Below are positions 34,046-44,791 of a stretch of DNA of 64,000 bases, piece by piece (the stretch's first letter is position 1; every line of letters starts with the position of its first letter). The notes beneath the pieces were generated by a model. That model had not been told where the DNA came from, ran no database searches, and was given only the letters and a program-made list of their open reading frames with translations. The stretch covers positions 2,003,702 through 2,067,701 of the forward strand of contig CAXAMN010022917.1 in the NCBI GenBank assembly GCA_963970005.1, read 5' to 3'. The DNA comes from Durusdinium trenchii (taxonomy: Eukaryota; Sar; Dinophyceae; Suessiales; Symbiodiniaceae). A program made the position numbers and the translations under genes.

Positions 34046-34246
34046 GCCAAACATCTGTTTGTTTGTCTGTGTGTTCCCATACGGTCCAGGTCCATAGTCC
34101 ATCAACATGGGATATTCCATAGTCAATTTCATACTGATAGTGAGGTTAAAATGGTTTACAATTGAGCCAACTTGGCTTAGGAAAACACGAGTCAGGATTC
34201 AGGATCAGGACTTTGCATATGTTTCTCAAACCATTGACCACGGGCC

Positions 34247-36754
34247 ATGGTTTTTAGATTGCTAGCTGCCAAACATCAAGAAGAAGACCCACGTCATTCT
34301 GCCCCTGATCAGCCACAGCGTTCCCGATACAAAGGAGACAGAGTGTTTCAGAGGATCCGCACTGAGAAAGCCAGAGTGCGAAAGCTGTTGAATGCTCAGA
34401 AATTGAAGCTGGAGAAAAAGAACAGTCCTGGTCACGACAAACACATTGCTATTTCTACTGGCCATGACTGCTCCTCTCGCATGTCGTTCAGTGAGCATGT
34501 GCAACATTTTTTCTTTACAAGAAGTTTCACTCATGCTGCTGACCAAGAAAGTTCATACTATGACAACAAACGAGGTTTTGAGCGTGACCGTCGTCGCAGT
34601 GTGCTCAGCCTTATAAAGTCACTAGTTGCTATGCTTTCACAGGTCTTCCAAGTGAATCAGGCAACTGGCAGTGATTCTCCTGCTCCAAGTCTGTTTCATA
34701 TTTTGAACGCTCATATTGTAGATGACACATCTACAAAAATGAGGGGGCCCTGCTCTTCCACAGACAGGACTTCAGTGGTGACGATCATGAACGCAGTCCA
34801 GTCTTTGCATGTTCGACGTTCCATGGACTGCAATCCTGATGGTGATGATGGGTCTACTACTGTTCAGAAATGTGGCTCCTGCTTGAGCATGAAGATCCCG
34901 ACACCACTCATCATACTAGAGAATGCTGACACCCAGACAATTCATGACAGTTTCACAAGTTGTGCAATGGTCACCTCTGCTGGGATTGGTGCAATGTTTG
35001 CGCAATTTGGGCTACAGAAAGAGGCTCTTCCACTCACCTCCTGGCGTACATTTGCATTTGTGGGAGATGCCCTCAAAGCCAACGACAGTGCATACAGAAG
35101 AGAGTGTGAGGAAATGGCAAAGCGCAAGAGGTCAGATAGCAAGCACTTGGCAATCAGGGTGAAGTGTGGAATCCACCAACTTTGCTTGATTCGAAAGCCT
35201 GTTGTACTGATGGTGGACCGCCTGTGGAGTACAGTTGTTCGGTTATCGCACTTATTCGAGAGCATGACATTCAGGAAAAACTTTGCTCGTACAATGGCAT
35301 CATTAGTCTCCGCTTCTTTCGTTTTTGTCCCAGCCACTGAGCTTCCATCCAATTCACATACTGATCATGCGAGACAAGTGCTGAAGGATTCCTTTCGATG
35401 CCAGTCCATAATGCGAAGAAACACATTTGAGGAGATTCTGGAGTATTTGAATGGAAATTTGGAGCTTGACACAGTAGTACACCATTGTGTGAGCACTCCT
35501 GACTGCATCTGCTGTGAAAATGCTGAGCAAAGCCTGGCTAAATGCTTACAGCTTTTGATACCCTTTTGTTCAAGAGGCTACCAAGTGCCTTTGCTCTACA
35601 GATTCAAGCATTATGACGAAGCAATATGCTACATCACATTCCTCACAAGTGCGCACAATTTACTCAGTCGGACTCTCAGCAATATGGAAATTGCTAAGTG
35701 CACAAGTCCCAGCCAGCAAGCAGTTATTGACAAACTACTTGGTGACTGTGATCTGGCCAGTGAGGGCCCTGGAACAGATGCTGCAGTTTTTGGTGAAAAC
35801 ATTGACATGGAAAGCTTCCAGTCTCACAATGCCAAACGTAAACAGCTTGTTTTGCAGGAAGTGACCAGTGCCCAGTTCAGGCAAAAGGCATTGATGGTGG
35901 ACTTCATGATAAAGCCCATGGACCACCAAATGAACCGCTTCTTCGCCCGCACTAAGCAGCTGGCCCGATTGACTCTTCTGGAGGAGCACGATACAGAGTG
36001 GCAACAGAATGCTGAAAAGTGTCGTGCTTTGTTCTTGTCAGTTGTGTCTGGCGAATTTGGGCAAGACATCATCACCAAGTATTGCTCGATGCTGACCACT
36101 CAGATTGATACTTTGGTCAGAGTTGGTTTTGAGGCTTCATCATCAAACATGCAGACTCTACTGACAATGGGCATTGTCATCATTTCAGACACCTGGAGAC
36201 GCTTTGTCCATGAGCATGCAACATACCCCTGGAAAATGTTTTCCCTGCTAAACACGACTCTGGAAAGGTTTGTGCAGGAATGGGATTGCATGAAACATGC
36301 GAGCCTTTCTTGCCGGAACTGCTTTGACATGGAACTCAGCCTGAGATTGCTGGATGCATTTCCAGAACTGCATGGCCAACCGCATCATGTTCAACAATCA
36401 GTGTCAGCCCAAGTAAAGCTGTTGCTGCGTGACCTGGCTGTTCATGTTCCTTTGACCTCTGACCCGGTCGAAATCAAGAATGGGCAGGTGCAAGTCTCTA
36501 CCTCCAGACGAACCAGTGGTGCCACTAAAGCGCCAGCAGCTGCCAGGGAAACATCCTTTTTACAAACTTTCATTCGAGATCATGAACTAGTACGGCACTG
36601 GGTCGAAGAACAAACACTCCCAGCAAAAGCTACTGTTTCTGGCATTCTGAAGCGAGTTGGCCTTGGAGGTAAGAATCAACATTCCAAAGATCGCCAGTCC
36701 GTTCCTATCAATGTGACTTGGGCTGAATTGGGCATGAACTTTTTAGATGTGTGA
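34247..36754 (+). CDS. hAT-like transposase candidate, intronless, 835 codons
   Basis: A basic N-terminus (RTEKARVRKLLNAQKLKLEK, about 38-57) may bind DNA. D159-D160 (VDDTSTKM), D274 (FVGDALKAND) and C307-x2-H310 (KCGIHQL) lie in the order and spacing expected for an RNase H-fold DDE transposase of the hAT type, where a Cys-x2-His motif follows the second Asp. E742 (SDPVEIKNGQ) is a candidate third acid in the conserved C-terminal part. A basic Ser-rich stretch (SRRTSGATKAPAAARE) follows. There is no recognisable BED finger. It lacks introns while its neighbours have many. If active it would cut at the ends of the surrounding element. Assignment rests on motif order only. Confidence 0.55.
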   Translation: MVFRLLAAKHQEEDPRHSAPDQPQRSRYKGDRVFQRIRTEKARVRKLLNAQKLKLEKKNSPGHDKHIAISTGHDCSSRMSFSEHVQHFFFTRSFTHAADQESSYYDNKRGFERDRRRSVLSLIKSLVAMLSQVFQVNQATGSDSPAPSLFHILNAHIVDDTSTKMRGPCSSTDRTSVVTIMNAVQSLHVRRSMDCNPDGDDGSTTVQKCGSCLSMKIPTPLIILENADTQTIHDSFTSCAMVTSAGIGAMFAQFGLQKEALPLTSWRTFAFVGDALKANDSAYRRECEEMAKRKRSDSKHLAIRVKCGIHQLCLIRKPVVLMVDRLWSTVVRLSHLFESMTFRKNFARTMASLVSASFVFVPATELPSNSHTDHARQVLKDSFRCQSIMRRNTFEEILEYLNGNLELDTVVHHCVSTPDCICCENAEQSLAKCLQLLIPFCSRGYQVPLLYRFKHYDEAICYITFLTSAHNLLSRTLSNMEIAKCTSPSQQAVIDKLLGDCDLASEGPGTDAAVFGENIDMESFQSHNAKRKQLVLQEVTSAQFRQKALMVDFMIKPMDHQMNRFFARTKQLARLTLLEEHDTEWQQNAEKCRALFLSVVSGEFGQDIITKYCSMLTTQIDTLVRVGFEASSSNMQTLLTMGIVIISDTWRRFVHEHATYPWKMFSLLNTTLERFVQEWDCMKHASLSCRNCFDMELSLRLLDAFPELHGQPHHVQQSVSAQVKLLLRDLAVHVPLTSDPVEIKNGQVQVSTSRRTSGATKAPAAARETSFLQTFIRDHELVRHWVEEQTLPAKATVSGILKRVGLGGKNQHSKDRQSVPINVTWAELGMNFLDV

Positions 36755-37077
36755 CTCCAAGGCTCAAGAACTTATATGACTCTCTCATGTGTCATGTCAT
36801 GAGTCATGAGGTGTAAATGTCCTGGAGTCAGGGAAATCTAAACATCCCATCAACCAAGCAAGGGTTGGAGGTGACTCCACTCAAGTCATGCAATTCTGAT
36901 CCAGGGTTGGGTGTACATCATGTGCATGTTGCAAGCAGAATCAGAATCAAACTATGGCAAATGGCCCATCCCTATCAACCCCACTTCAAGTGGAACTGGT
37001 GATAAACATGAGCCATCAGCCATTGGTTCCTTTTGATACTTGTTTCCAATACTTCTACGATTCTTTGACCAAGTCAG

Positions 37078-39184
37078 GATCGGTGGGAGTCAAAGGCAGC
37101 CAAGAAGGAAAGGGTGGTGAAGTTTGCAACTCGCAAACAAAGAAAGCTCAGTGCATGGAACGTATTTCAACGTGAGAAATTGAAGGAGACGTCTTTGGAG
37201 CCCGGGGAATACAAACAACATGTAGCTGAGCTCTCAAAAGAGTGGAAGTCCATGAGTGAGCAAGATCAAGCTGCTTTTGCTATTCAAGCAGAGTTTGAGT
37301 CTCAGCTGAGAAAGCAGGCATCAACTATCCCTTTGGCGCCAAAGGGATGTTCAAGACCTGAAGTTGACGGCCAAATTGGCACCAGTGCTCTCAAGAAGCT
37401 CTCAGTTGTTCGACTTCAACAAAATTTTCAAAACGCTTCAGATCATGTGGTGTGGAAATCAACTTCCCAACTCGGTGAATGCTGTTTGGCCTGGGGAGAG
37501 AACATATTTTCCTGTTTTCTTCTTTTCTTGGTCCTGATCAAAGGACACTGTGACACTGTTTGTTTGTTTGTTTGTTTGTTTGTTTGTTTGCTTTGTTCCG
37601 GGGTTGACAGGCCCAAAGATCCTAAACCTGAGCCTAAGCTTGTTTTAAGTTGTAGTTGCAGCTGCTGTAGTCTCATCTTGTTTGCAGTTTGCAGCAGTTT
37701 GCAGTAAATAAACTGTCATCTGAGTCATCTGTCTTCCTGTAGTGTCATGTCATGTAATCTCATTTCACCAGGCTCCAAGTATTGCTTTGCTGACCATTCA
37801 TTCTTGCTTGCTTTGAGGCTCTGGAGCTTTGAAGGAAAAGTTCATTGATACACAAACAACAGATGAAGAGTGTGAGGAATTTCTCAAGAAGGCGTTCCAT
37901 TCTGTCCAATATCAACTTCAAGCCACTCTCCCTGTTCCTGAAGGGAGTGACCACGAGCAAGAGCATAGTGTTGACCAGGTAAGGAAGACATGTCATGCTG
38001 AATTTGGTGGCCTTTGTGAGCTCTCAACCCACAGAGCTCTTGTAGGCAAATTGGTGCGTGTTCTGAACCGGGCATTCCAGGACAATGATGTGAAAGTTGG
38101 CAACCTCGTGGTTCTACGCTCTGAATCCCTACACTTTCTCGGGTTTCTTGGAGTGTGTATGGCAAGGCCAATGCTCCATACTTTGGTGGAGGCCAAGTTG
38201 AGGTTGGATGATGATGTGGTCAGCTTTGTCAATCCAAGCCTGGATACACCAAGCGCAAAAGTTCTTACAAGCCACGAGTTTTTCCATCAGATGGCGATTT
38301 CTGGCCCTATTACTCATGTAACTGTTGAAGTGTGGAACTACACCGTACCATTGCAAAGTGGTCTGCAAATCCATTTGGGAGACAAGAAAGCAGAGTTTGA
38401 CCTTGACCCAGCCCAACGTCAGGTGGTCAGGAAGCCTCATGTAAGAACACGCTTCAATCTGAAGCTGAAGAACAAGAGAAGGAAAAGAACATCCAGAGCC
38501 AGGAAGTCCAGCAAGAAGAAAAGCACATTGGCAGTGGCAGCCAAACGCAACAAGAGGCAGAATGACAAGCAGTCCCAGTCAGGTACCTCTGACTCGTCAG
38601 CCACAAGCACAGTGTCTGGCAAGAGTGAGGGGCCAAACACTGCAGAAGATCTCATTGAAGCACATACGTTTCTCTCAGAAAATTTTCAATCGGAGGATGC
38701 AAGCGCCAAGGTCCTCATAGAGGAGCATGAGCGTGTCAGAGATGAGGTGGAGGCAGTGTACACAACCCAGCCAGAGCCAGCTTCATCGTCTCAAGTGTCA
38801 CATTCTGAGCAGCCACCCAAGGTGATTGCAGAACAGAAGGCACAGGCAAAGCAGGGAAAAGGCTACTCTTCCTTTTTCAGCAAACAATGTGGTTTGGAAG
38901 AGGTCGCCATCGCTGTTTCAAATCGGAGCTCGTGTTACTACTGCAAGAACAGGATTGCCAAAGGAAGTGTTCGCTGCTCATGGTATCACAATGTTTTGAG
39001 ACCAAGTGCTTGGGTCCATGAAGGTTGTTTAACACATCTCATTCTCAGGGACGGTTTCTTGTCAGAGACAAAAAAGCGGCTTGCATTGTTAAAGAGGCAA
39101 GCAAGCAGCTCCCAAACAGCATCCATTACAAACGCTGTTGAGTCTCTTCAGTTGTCAATCACAAACATGACACCACCACCATGA
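37078..39184 (+). CDS. HMG-box-like and PARP-type zinc-finger protein, two exons seen
   Basis: Exon 37078-37474 joins 37827-39184 in phase (CAACTCG then GTGAAT; acceptor GGAG). The first exon has a very basic start (ESKAAKKERVVKF) and an HMG-box-like segment (LSAWNVFQREK, then GEYKQHVAELSKEWKSMSEQ and AAFAIQAEFE). The second has an unrecognised N-terminal domain, a dense basic nuclear signal (KLKNKRRKRTSRARKSSKKK, about 38460-38520), a Ser/Glu-rich linker and a C-terminal Cys-x2-Cys-x24-His-x2-Cys finger (38933-39026: CYYCKN, RCSWYH, WVHEGC), like the DNA-break-sensing fingers of PARP-1. Both modules bind DNA, suiting an accessory factor of the element. The upstream start was not settled. The intron holds a TTTG microsatellite (37557-37592). 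Confidence 0.6.
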
Positions 39185-39337
39185 AGAAAACACATTCTGC
39201 AGGAGGAGTGAAAAAGGAGTGCCCTCATCAGTGGGAGTGGGTCAGAGTGTGAGTCAACACTTTTTTGAGTGGGCCAGTGGGTCAGGTCATGTTACATGTT
39301 TTGCATGTTCACATTGTCCACCCTCTGCCACTGTCAG

Positions 39338-42300
39338 ACGCCTGCTGATTGGATGCTGAATGGGCGCCTGGAAGACGGTCGCCCAATTGGCTTGGATCTT
39401 TTGCCCAACTACCACAGGATCACGCTCAAATTGGAGTGTCTTGGTTTGTGAAGCCATGATGAGGTGAAAGGAGGTGAACTAAACACAATGGTTGGCTTTG
39501 GTACAGTTCAACACTGGTAATGTACTGTGCTGATACTTTTCATTTCAAGCATTTGGACATGGATGCAATGAACCAGGACAATGGATGACAACAAGACAAG
39601 ACAATGACATTCAGATTGTCAATCCGAGTCGTAGTCGATAGTACTTACTTGCTGAAGTACAACTTGCTGGCATATTGCTGCAAAGTGCAACATATCATTC
39701 ATTCATATCATTATCACATATTCATACGACATACCATGTGACTCACATACACATACATCATAGACATATCATATGTCAGAGTCATAGAGTCATAGAGTCA
39801 TAGTCTGAGTCGAGTCATAGACGATTATAAAATATTTCAAAAATCATATAACTAACTGACCGATCTATTCATGACTCACTCATCACTGATCCACTCATCA
39901 TACATAAGTTACATAGCCTGTAGCCCCTGGAGCCCCTATAGCCACCCTATTGTTGTCTTTTCACTTGTTTGAAGCTGTGGGATCCAAGGCAAGTGAAATC
40001 AATGAACCAAAGAATAGGGAAGGGTGAGTGAAACTTCTGAGTTCCACGAACAGTAAATGTCTATGTGTTGATGTCACTGTCTAAGTCAACGGTCTATGTA
40101 CTTTACATACATGAAATGCGACTCGGCTTATGTACGTGCGTTGTTAAGTTATCGAATCATGAATCATATCCATTGCATTTCACATTGCAAGTTATGTAAC
40201 GTAGCCTTTGTTTGCTTGCAAAGTCACCACAACACTTTGAACTTCACACAGTCCCTTGACCCTTACAATACATTCATACTCACTCACTTGCCAACTGAGT
40301 TCGCAAGACTTTGGAATGGCACAAAGTCGGGCCAGAGTTTACTTCATCCTTGTCAAGAAGGAGCTAGCATCCTTGGAAAAACTTTCCTGGATCTTCGACC
40401 ATCTCTTGTGGAAGGGAATTATGCCAGAGTTCCAGGGAGGCAATATGGCAAGTGTTGCACAGGTTCGGGCCTACGTGCAAGAAGTGCTGAAGTCTGGTGG
40501 TTGGAGTGGAACCCCGCCAGCCCCTTCCCAAGACACCTGCTCCAAATGTTCATTTCACATTCTGGTTTTCATGAAGAAAAAGAAAATCCAACAGGCACCA
40601 AACGTGGGCAAACGTAGGTTCCAAAAGCCAAAACGATGGTGTAGAAATAGCTTAGAGCGGTTTAGAGCGGTTCAGGACTATTCCTAAAACAGCCAGGACT
40701 AATCCTCAAAGGCTTCAAAGGGGTCATTTTCCTCTCACCGCTGCCAAGGACGGGACCCGTGTCAAGGCTTGTGTGGACTTGGCCAAGGCAGCCAGGAAAC
40801 AATTGCGGATTGGGAAGCCAGGTGGCCCCCCCCAAGTACACCCAGGAGAATGATGTGAGCCACCTTCAGTTGAACCAACGGGAACAAGAATCACTAAACC
40901 TGAACTTTGGAGCTTTGTGGGCAGCTTGGTTTCCTTTAGCCTCAAGTGTTCTAGTTCTATTTGGGTCCAGAAATCCTGTTCAAAAAGATTCTGAAGTTCC
41001 AGGCTTTTCGCCACTTGCAGTCATTCCCACTTCCATTTGCTAGACCAGCCACACAACTTCACACAGCCCAGTCACACTTCTTATTTCTTACTATTACTCT
41101 GACTCTGACTAAAATGTTCCTTTGTTACTGGGTGGGCTCACAAGTTTGATAAATGAAATAATGAAATCATTATAATTTATGACTCAAGACTAAGACTATG
41201 ACTATGACTCTGACTATGATGACTAGACAAAAACTACTGCTTAAATACTGCACTACTAGTCTATCAAGTTATAGTTGGCTATCAAGTTAAGTTGTATATA
41301 AATAATATGTTATGTTTTATCTAGTATAATAATATAAACATATATCATAACTAGGGAACCGCTCTAAACCGTTCAGAGCTATTCCTTGGCAAACTTTTAG
41401 GATTAGCTCTAAACCGCTCTAAACCGTACAGAACTATTTCTAAGGTTTGTGATTATGGAAGACATTTAGAAACCGCTCTAAACCGCTCTGAAACTAATTG
41501 GAAAAATGGCCTGGATATGCTAGTAATAGAACTAAACCGCTCTAAACCGTTCAGAGCTATTTCCAAAAGCAACTTTAGGAATAGCTCTGTACCGTTTAGA
41601 GCCGTTCAGTGCTAATTCAAAAATCCATTGCGTCACTAGCATCACGATATAGTATGTTTTCATTCAATGTTAAGAAGAAGTATATACATTTACAGATATT
41701 ACAAACTACAGAACAGTAATACATAGTCACATACTTTGAATCAATTAAACACTAAAGTTAACAAATAATAAGATGTTTGTAATGTACTGATGTCTATAGC
41801 ACAGTGAACAAAACAACATACAAACATCAACTTATTTAACCTACCTTAACTGCTTAACTCATACCAACCTTCCCTTTTTGCATATTTGACTCGACCCTTT
41901 ACTTGAACTCAGCCCAACCTAACTGTTCCTGGCTTCTTGTCCAGTGACGCATATACTGACTAGTTACTTACTTAAGTTTTTCAATACTGGATTCCACACT
42001 GATTCCACAAAACAAACTATAGTGTTGCGCTTTGTTGCCATTAGGGGACATGAAAAGCACTTATGTAAGGGGGTTTGCCAGTTTGCCTTCAGAAATGCTG
42101 ACATAAGCTTTGTCACTCTACTGAGGAATGGTGGTCAACTATGAACTTGAACTAAGACTACTTTACAACCGACACACACACAAATTATTCACTATCTATC
42201 ATCTATCTCTTGAAATTCTTATGATTCAGTCTGTTCATGGGAAGAGTTTAAACAATGAATAAGTTTGAATAAGGGCAAAGGTCAAGGAGGACTCCTAAAC

Positions 42301-44205
42301 ATGTGTTTTGCTCAGTTAGTTCAGTCTAGAGTCAAGTCTAGTGTAGAAGCTTCACCCACTGTTCTCTTCACAGGGGCTGTTAAAATCAAACGGCCTTACG
42401 GCCTTACACAGCTAAATTAAATTGGACTGAGATGTTGGGCTGAGTTCAGTTTTGAACATCGCAGTAGTGTTCATGTCACCAGTTTAGCTTTTATTGGCAG
42501 TGGCATTGGCAAATAAAGATTCATATCGAATCATATCATATCATATCATATAATTATAGCAAAATTTGACATGTCCTGCCAATGTATGGGTAAATCTCAT
42601 ACACGCATCATCAATCTCTTCTGTATCTGTCAATTAAATCACCACAGTGCGTTTACTTGGATGTTAGATGTTGTCAGTTTGCAAAGAAGAGCTTCCCATT
42701 GAGCAGCTACCACTAACTACACCATGATTTGATAGTATAACTTAACTTTCATTCTGCTTCAATGTCACTACTATCTGAGGAAAACAATGTGGATCCAGTG
42801 GAAAGGAGTTGCTTCACTGATTTGGCCCGTGGACATCTTAGTTTCAGCCCAAAAGTGGGTGAAATTTAAACTGATCGGAAGTCATGTCACACACACACAC
42901 CAGTTTGGTTGTGATGAAAAATGTCAGGTTCTTGGGGGCGCAAGTCCGTTTTCTATTCCGGGAAGTTGAGTGCCCTCACCAGCTCTGTGAAGTACTACGA
43001 CTTTGCCAAGAAAGATCTTTTGTTGGCAGAGGCACACTGTGGAGTTGTCTCAGATTTCTGATAATAATTAACAGCTGGGATGTCCTGTCACGTGACTGGC
43101 ACTGGTTCAAAGGAAGGCCATGGTTTCTTGAGTTTTTTTCCACAGCCTCTACACTCTTCAGTTTCAACAACTGTCAGGTGGAAACATAGTCACCCAGTTG
43201 CCAACTTTGGGTCACCTAGTTGCCAACTCTGGATTGCAGGACTTGCTATGCTTGCAGGGCTACGACTTATCAACTCTGGAGCTGCCTGCATTGGGCTTGT
43301 CCTACAAAGACATCAACAGACTTGCAGGCAGCAAACAAAACACCATCCCTGATGCCTTCAATTCCTTTGTTGTGACAAGGTGCTTGAGGTAATTGCTTTT
43401 GTATGCGGATGAAGTGGTGCTTGTATATCCCAAACTGTAACTGATTGGGCTTCATGTATTAGAGTCAAGTGCTGGGTCTGGTTGACATACATGCATATGA
43501 TGTGGGACAACATTGACATGTGACATGTGGCATTTGTTGTTTGGCATAGCGACGTAGGTGAAGCAATGTCTCCTCCAGTTCTTGGGAGTCTCATGGCTTT
43601 GTGCATTGCCTACATACTCCCATCCAGCAATGGATGGCTGCCCATCGAGTCTGAAGAGCCTTCCACCCGCAACTATGTCAAGGAGTACAAGGATGCAGGC
43701 AGCAATGATTACGTCAGTGTGGTCCTACCAAATGATTGCAATGATCATTGTGCCAGGCTTGAAAATGTCAAGACCGGTCTCTTTGGCATTTACTGTGTGC
43801 CTCCTCCTGCATCAACCCACAGGCCATGTAACATGTGTGGGAAGAAGTTCCTGGATTGCCAGCTGGCATGTGAGTGGAGGACAAGGACCAAAGTCAAGAA
43901 GCTTCATGACTCCTGTTTGCTTGACTACACCCTGTGGAAGAACCGTGAGAGGGAGACCCTTTCTCGGGCCAGGAGGCTTGCGATGAAAACTGGGAGCATG
44001 CTGTGCTTGGCAGCCCTTTGACAGGTGGGCCTGGATCGACTCATATGAGAGCCAAATTTGGGCGACTCCTTCACCCAATGAGACCAGTGAGGGTGGGTCC
44101 GATGTTTCTGATGACGACGCTGCTGACGCCAGTGCTTCTGGTGTGACCTCAAATGGAGGTGGTGTTGCCTTGCGACCTTTGAAAGTGAGACGTGTTGGAG
44201 CCTGA
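39338..44205 (+). CDS. cytosine-C5 DNA methyltransferase, motifs VIII to X and C-terminal finger
   Basis: Exons 39338-39443 (GRLEDGRPIGL, LPNYHRITLKLECL), 40308-40462 (DFGMAQSRARVYFILVKKE, motif VIII with QSRxR), 43240-43388 (LCLQGYDL, motif IX-like; INRLAG) and 43550-44018 (SDVGEAMSPPVLGSLM, motif X) join in phase. After the enzyme comes a Cys-x2-Cys-x22-His-x2-Cys finger (CNMCGK, ACEW, KLHDSC) closely resembling the one in the neighbouring HMG-box gene. The frame ends at TGA 44019, but a +1 frame continues (FDRWAWIDSYESQIW, then an acidic tail SDVSDDDAADA) to a stop at 44205, so a frameshift or tiny intron is likely near 44000. The catalytic motif IV exon is 6.5 kb upstream, with two other genes between. 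Role: methylation of cytosines, perhaps of the element or its host site. Confidence 0.65.
40642..40716 (+). repeat. internal copy of subterminal repeats
   Basis: TAGAAATAGCTT, then two AGAGCGGTT units, then GTTCAGGACTATTCCTAAAA and CCAGGACTAATCCT. The first 12-mer recurs at the right end of the element (51199-51210) and the last motifs match the left-end array. Confidence 0.75.
41352..41625 (+). repeat. internal AACCGCTCTAAACCG array
   Basis: At least five units of AACCGCTCTAAACCGTTCAG followed by AGCTATTCC or a variant, separated by unrelated spacers of about 20-40 bases. Related in sequence (reverse orientation in part) to the repeats at 40.65 kb. The surrounding 41.05-42.75 kb is AT-rich and shows no gene. 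Confidence 0.75.
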
Positions 44206-44791
44206 CAGTTTCCAGGCTTGCTTTTTGTGGGAGTCTATGATTCCATCATAGGCCAGGCATAGACCGTAGAACATGTGAAGGCAACTAACGCTCCTTGCCA
44301 TGCCAATGTCTTCATTTGCCATGTCGATTTCATTGACTTCTTTAGTTTTCTTCAATTGTTCTAGAAAGGTGGTGTGGTGCGCCAGTTGCCTGTTGGGGCT
44401 GCAGCACAGATCAGATTCGTGCTGCTTTGGGCTTTGGAGCGTGTGATTTCACACGCTGCAAATTCATTCTTTGATATGACTTCTTAGTGCATTCAGAACA
44501 CAATAGAAAGGACGACCGCAAGCAGGAGCAACAGACTGACTCACTGTGAAACTTCTTTCATGTCAAGTCAAACTGTCGAGACTTGTCAAACTGTTGACCT
44601 CCACTGTCACAAGTCACTAGTCGGTTTCTTCATGGACAAATCATCATCAGAACATTTCCTGTTTGCAACTGTCACTTGAGTCTTGAGTCTTTGTATCCAC
44701 ACCACATGAGCTGTTCTTCGCTTCCAAAGCTTTTTGTGTCAGTTGACAGGTCATTGGTAGTTCATATCACCTCCTTGTTGTTGGAAGGGCC

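Noticed and set aside
34917-34935. ILENADTQ inside the transposase ORF as methyltransferase motif VI (ENV)
   Set aside because: It lies in a continuous ORF with transposase-like motifs and has no splice sites around it; treated as coincidence.
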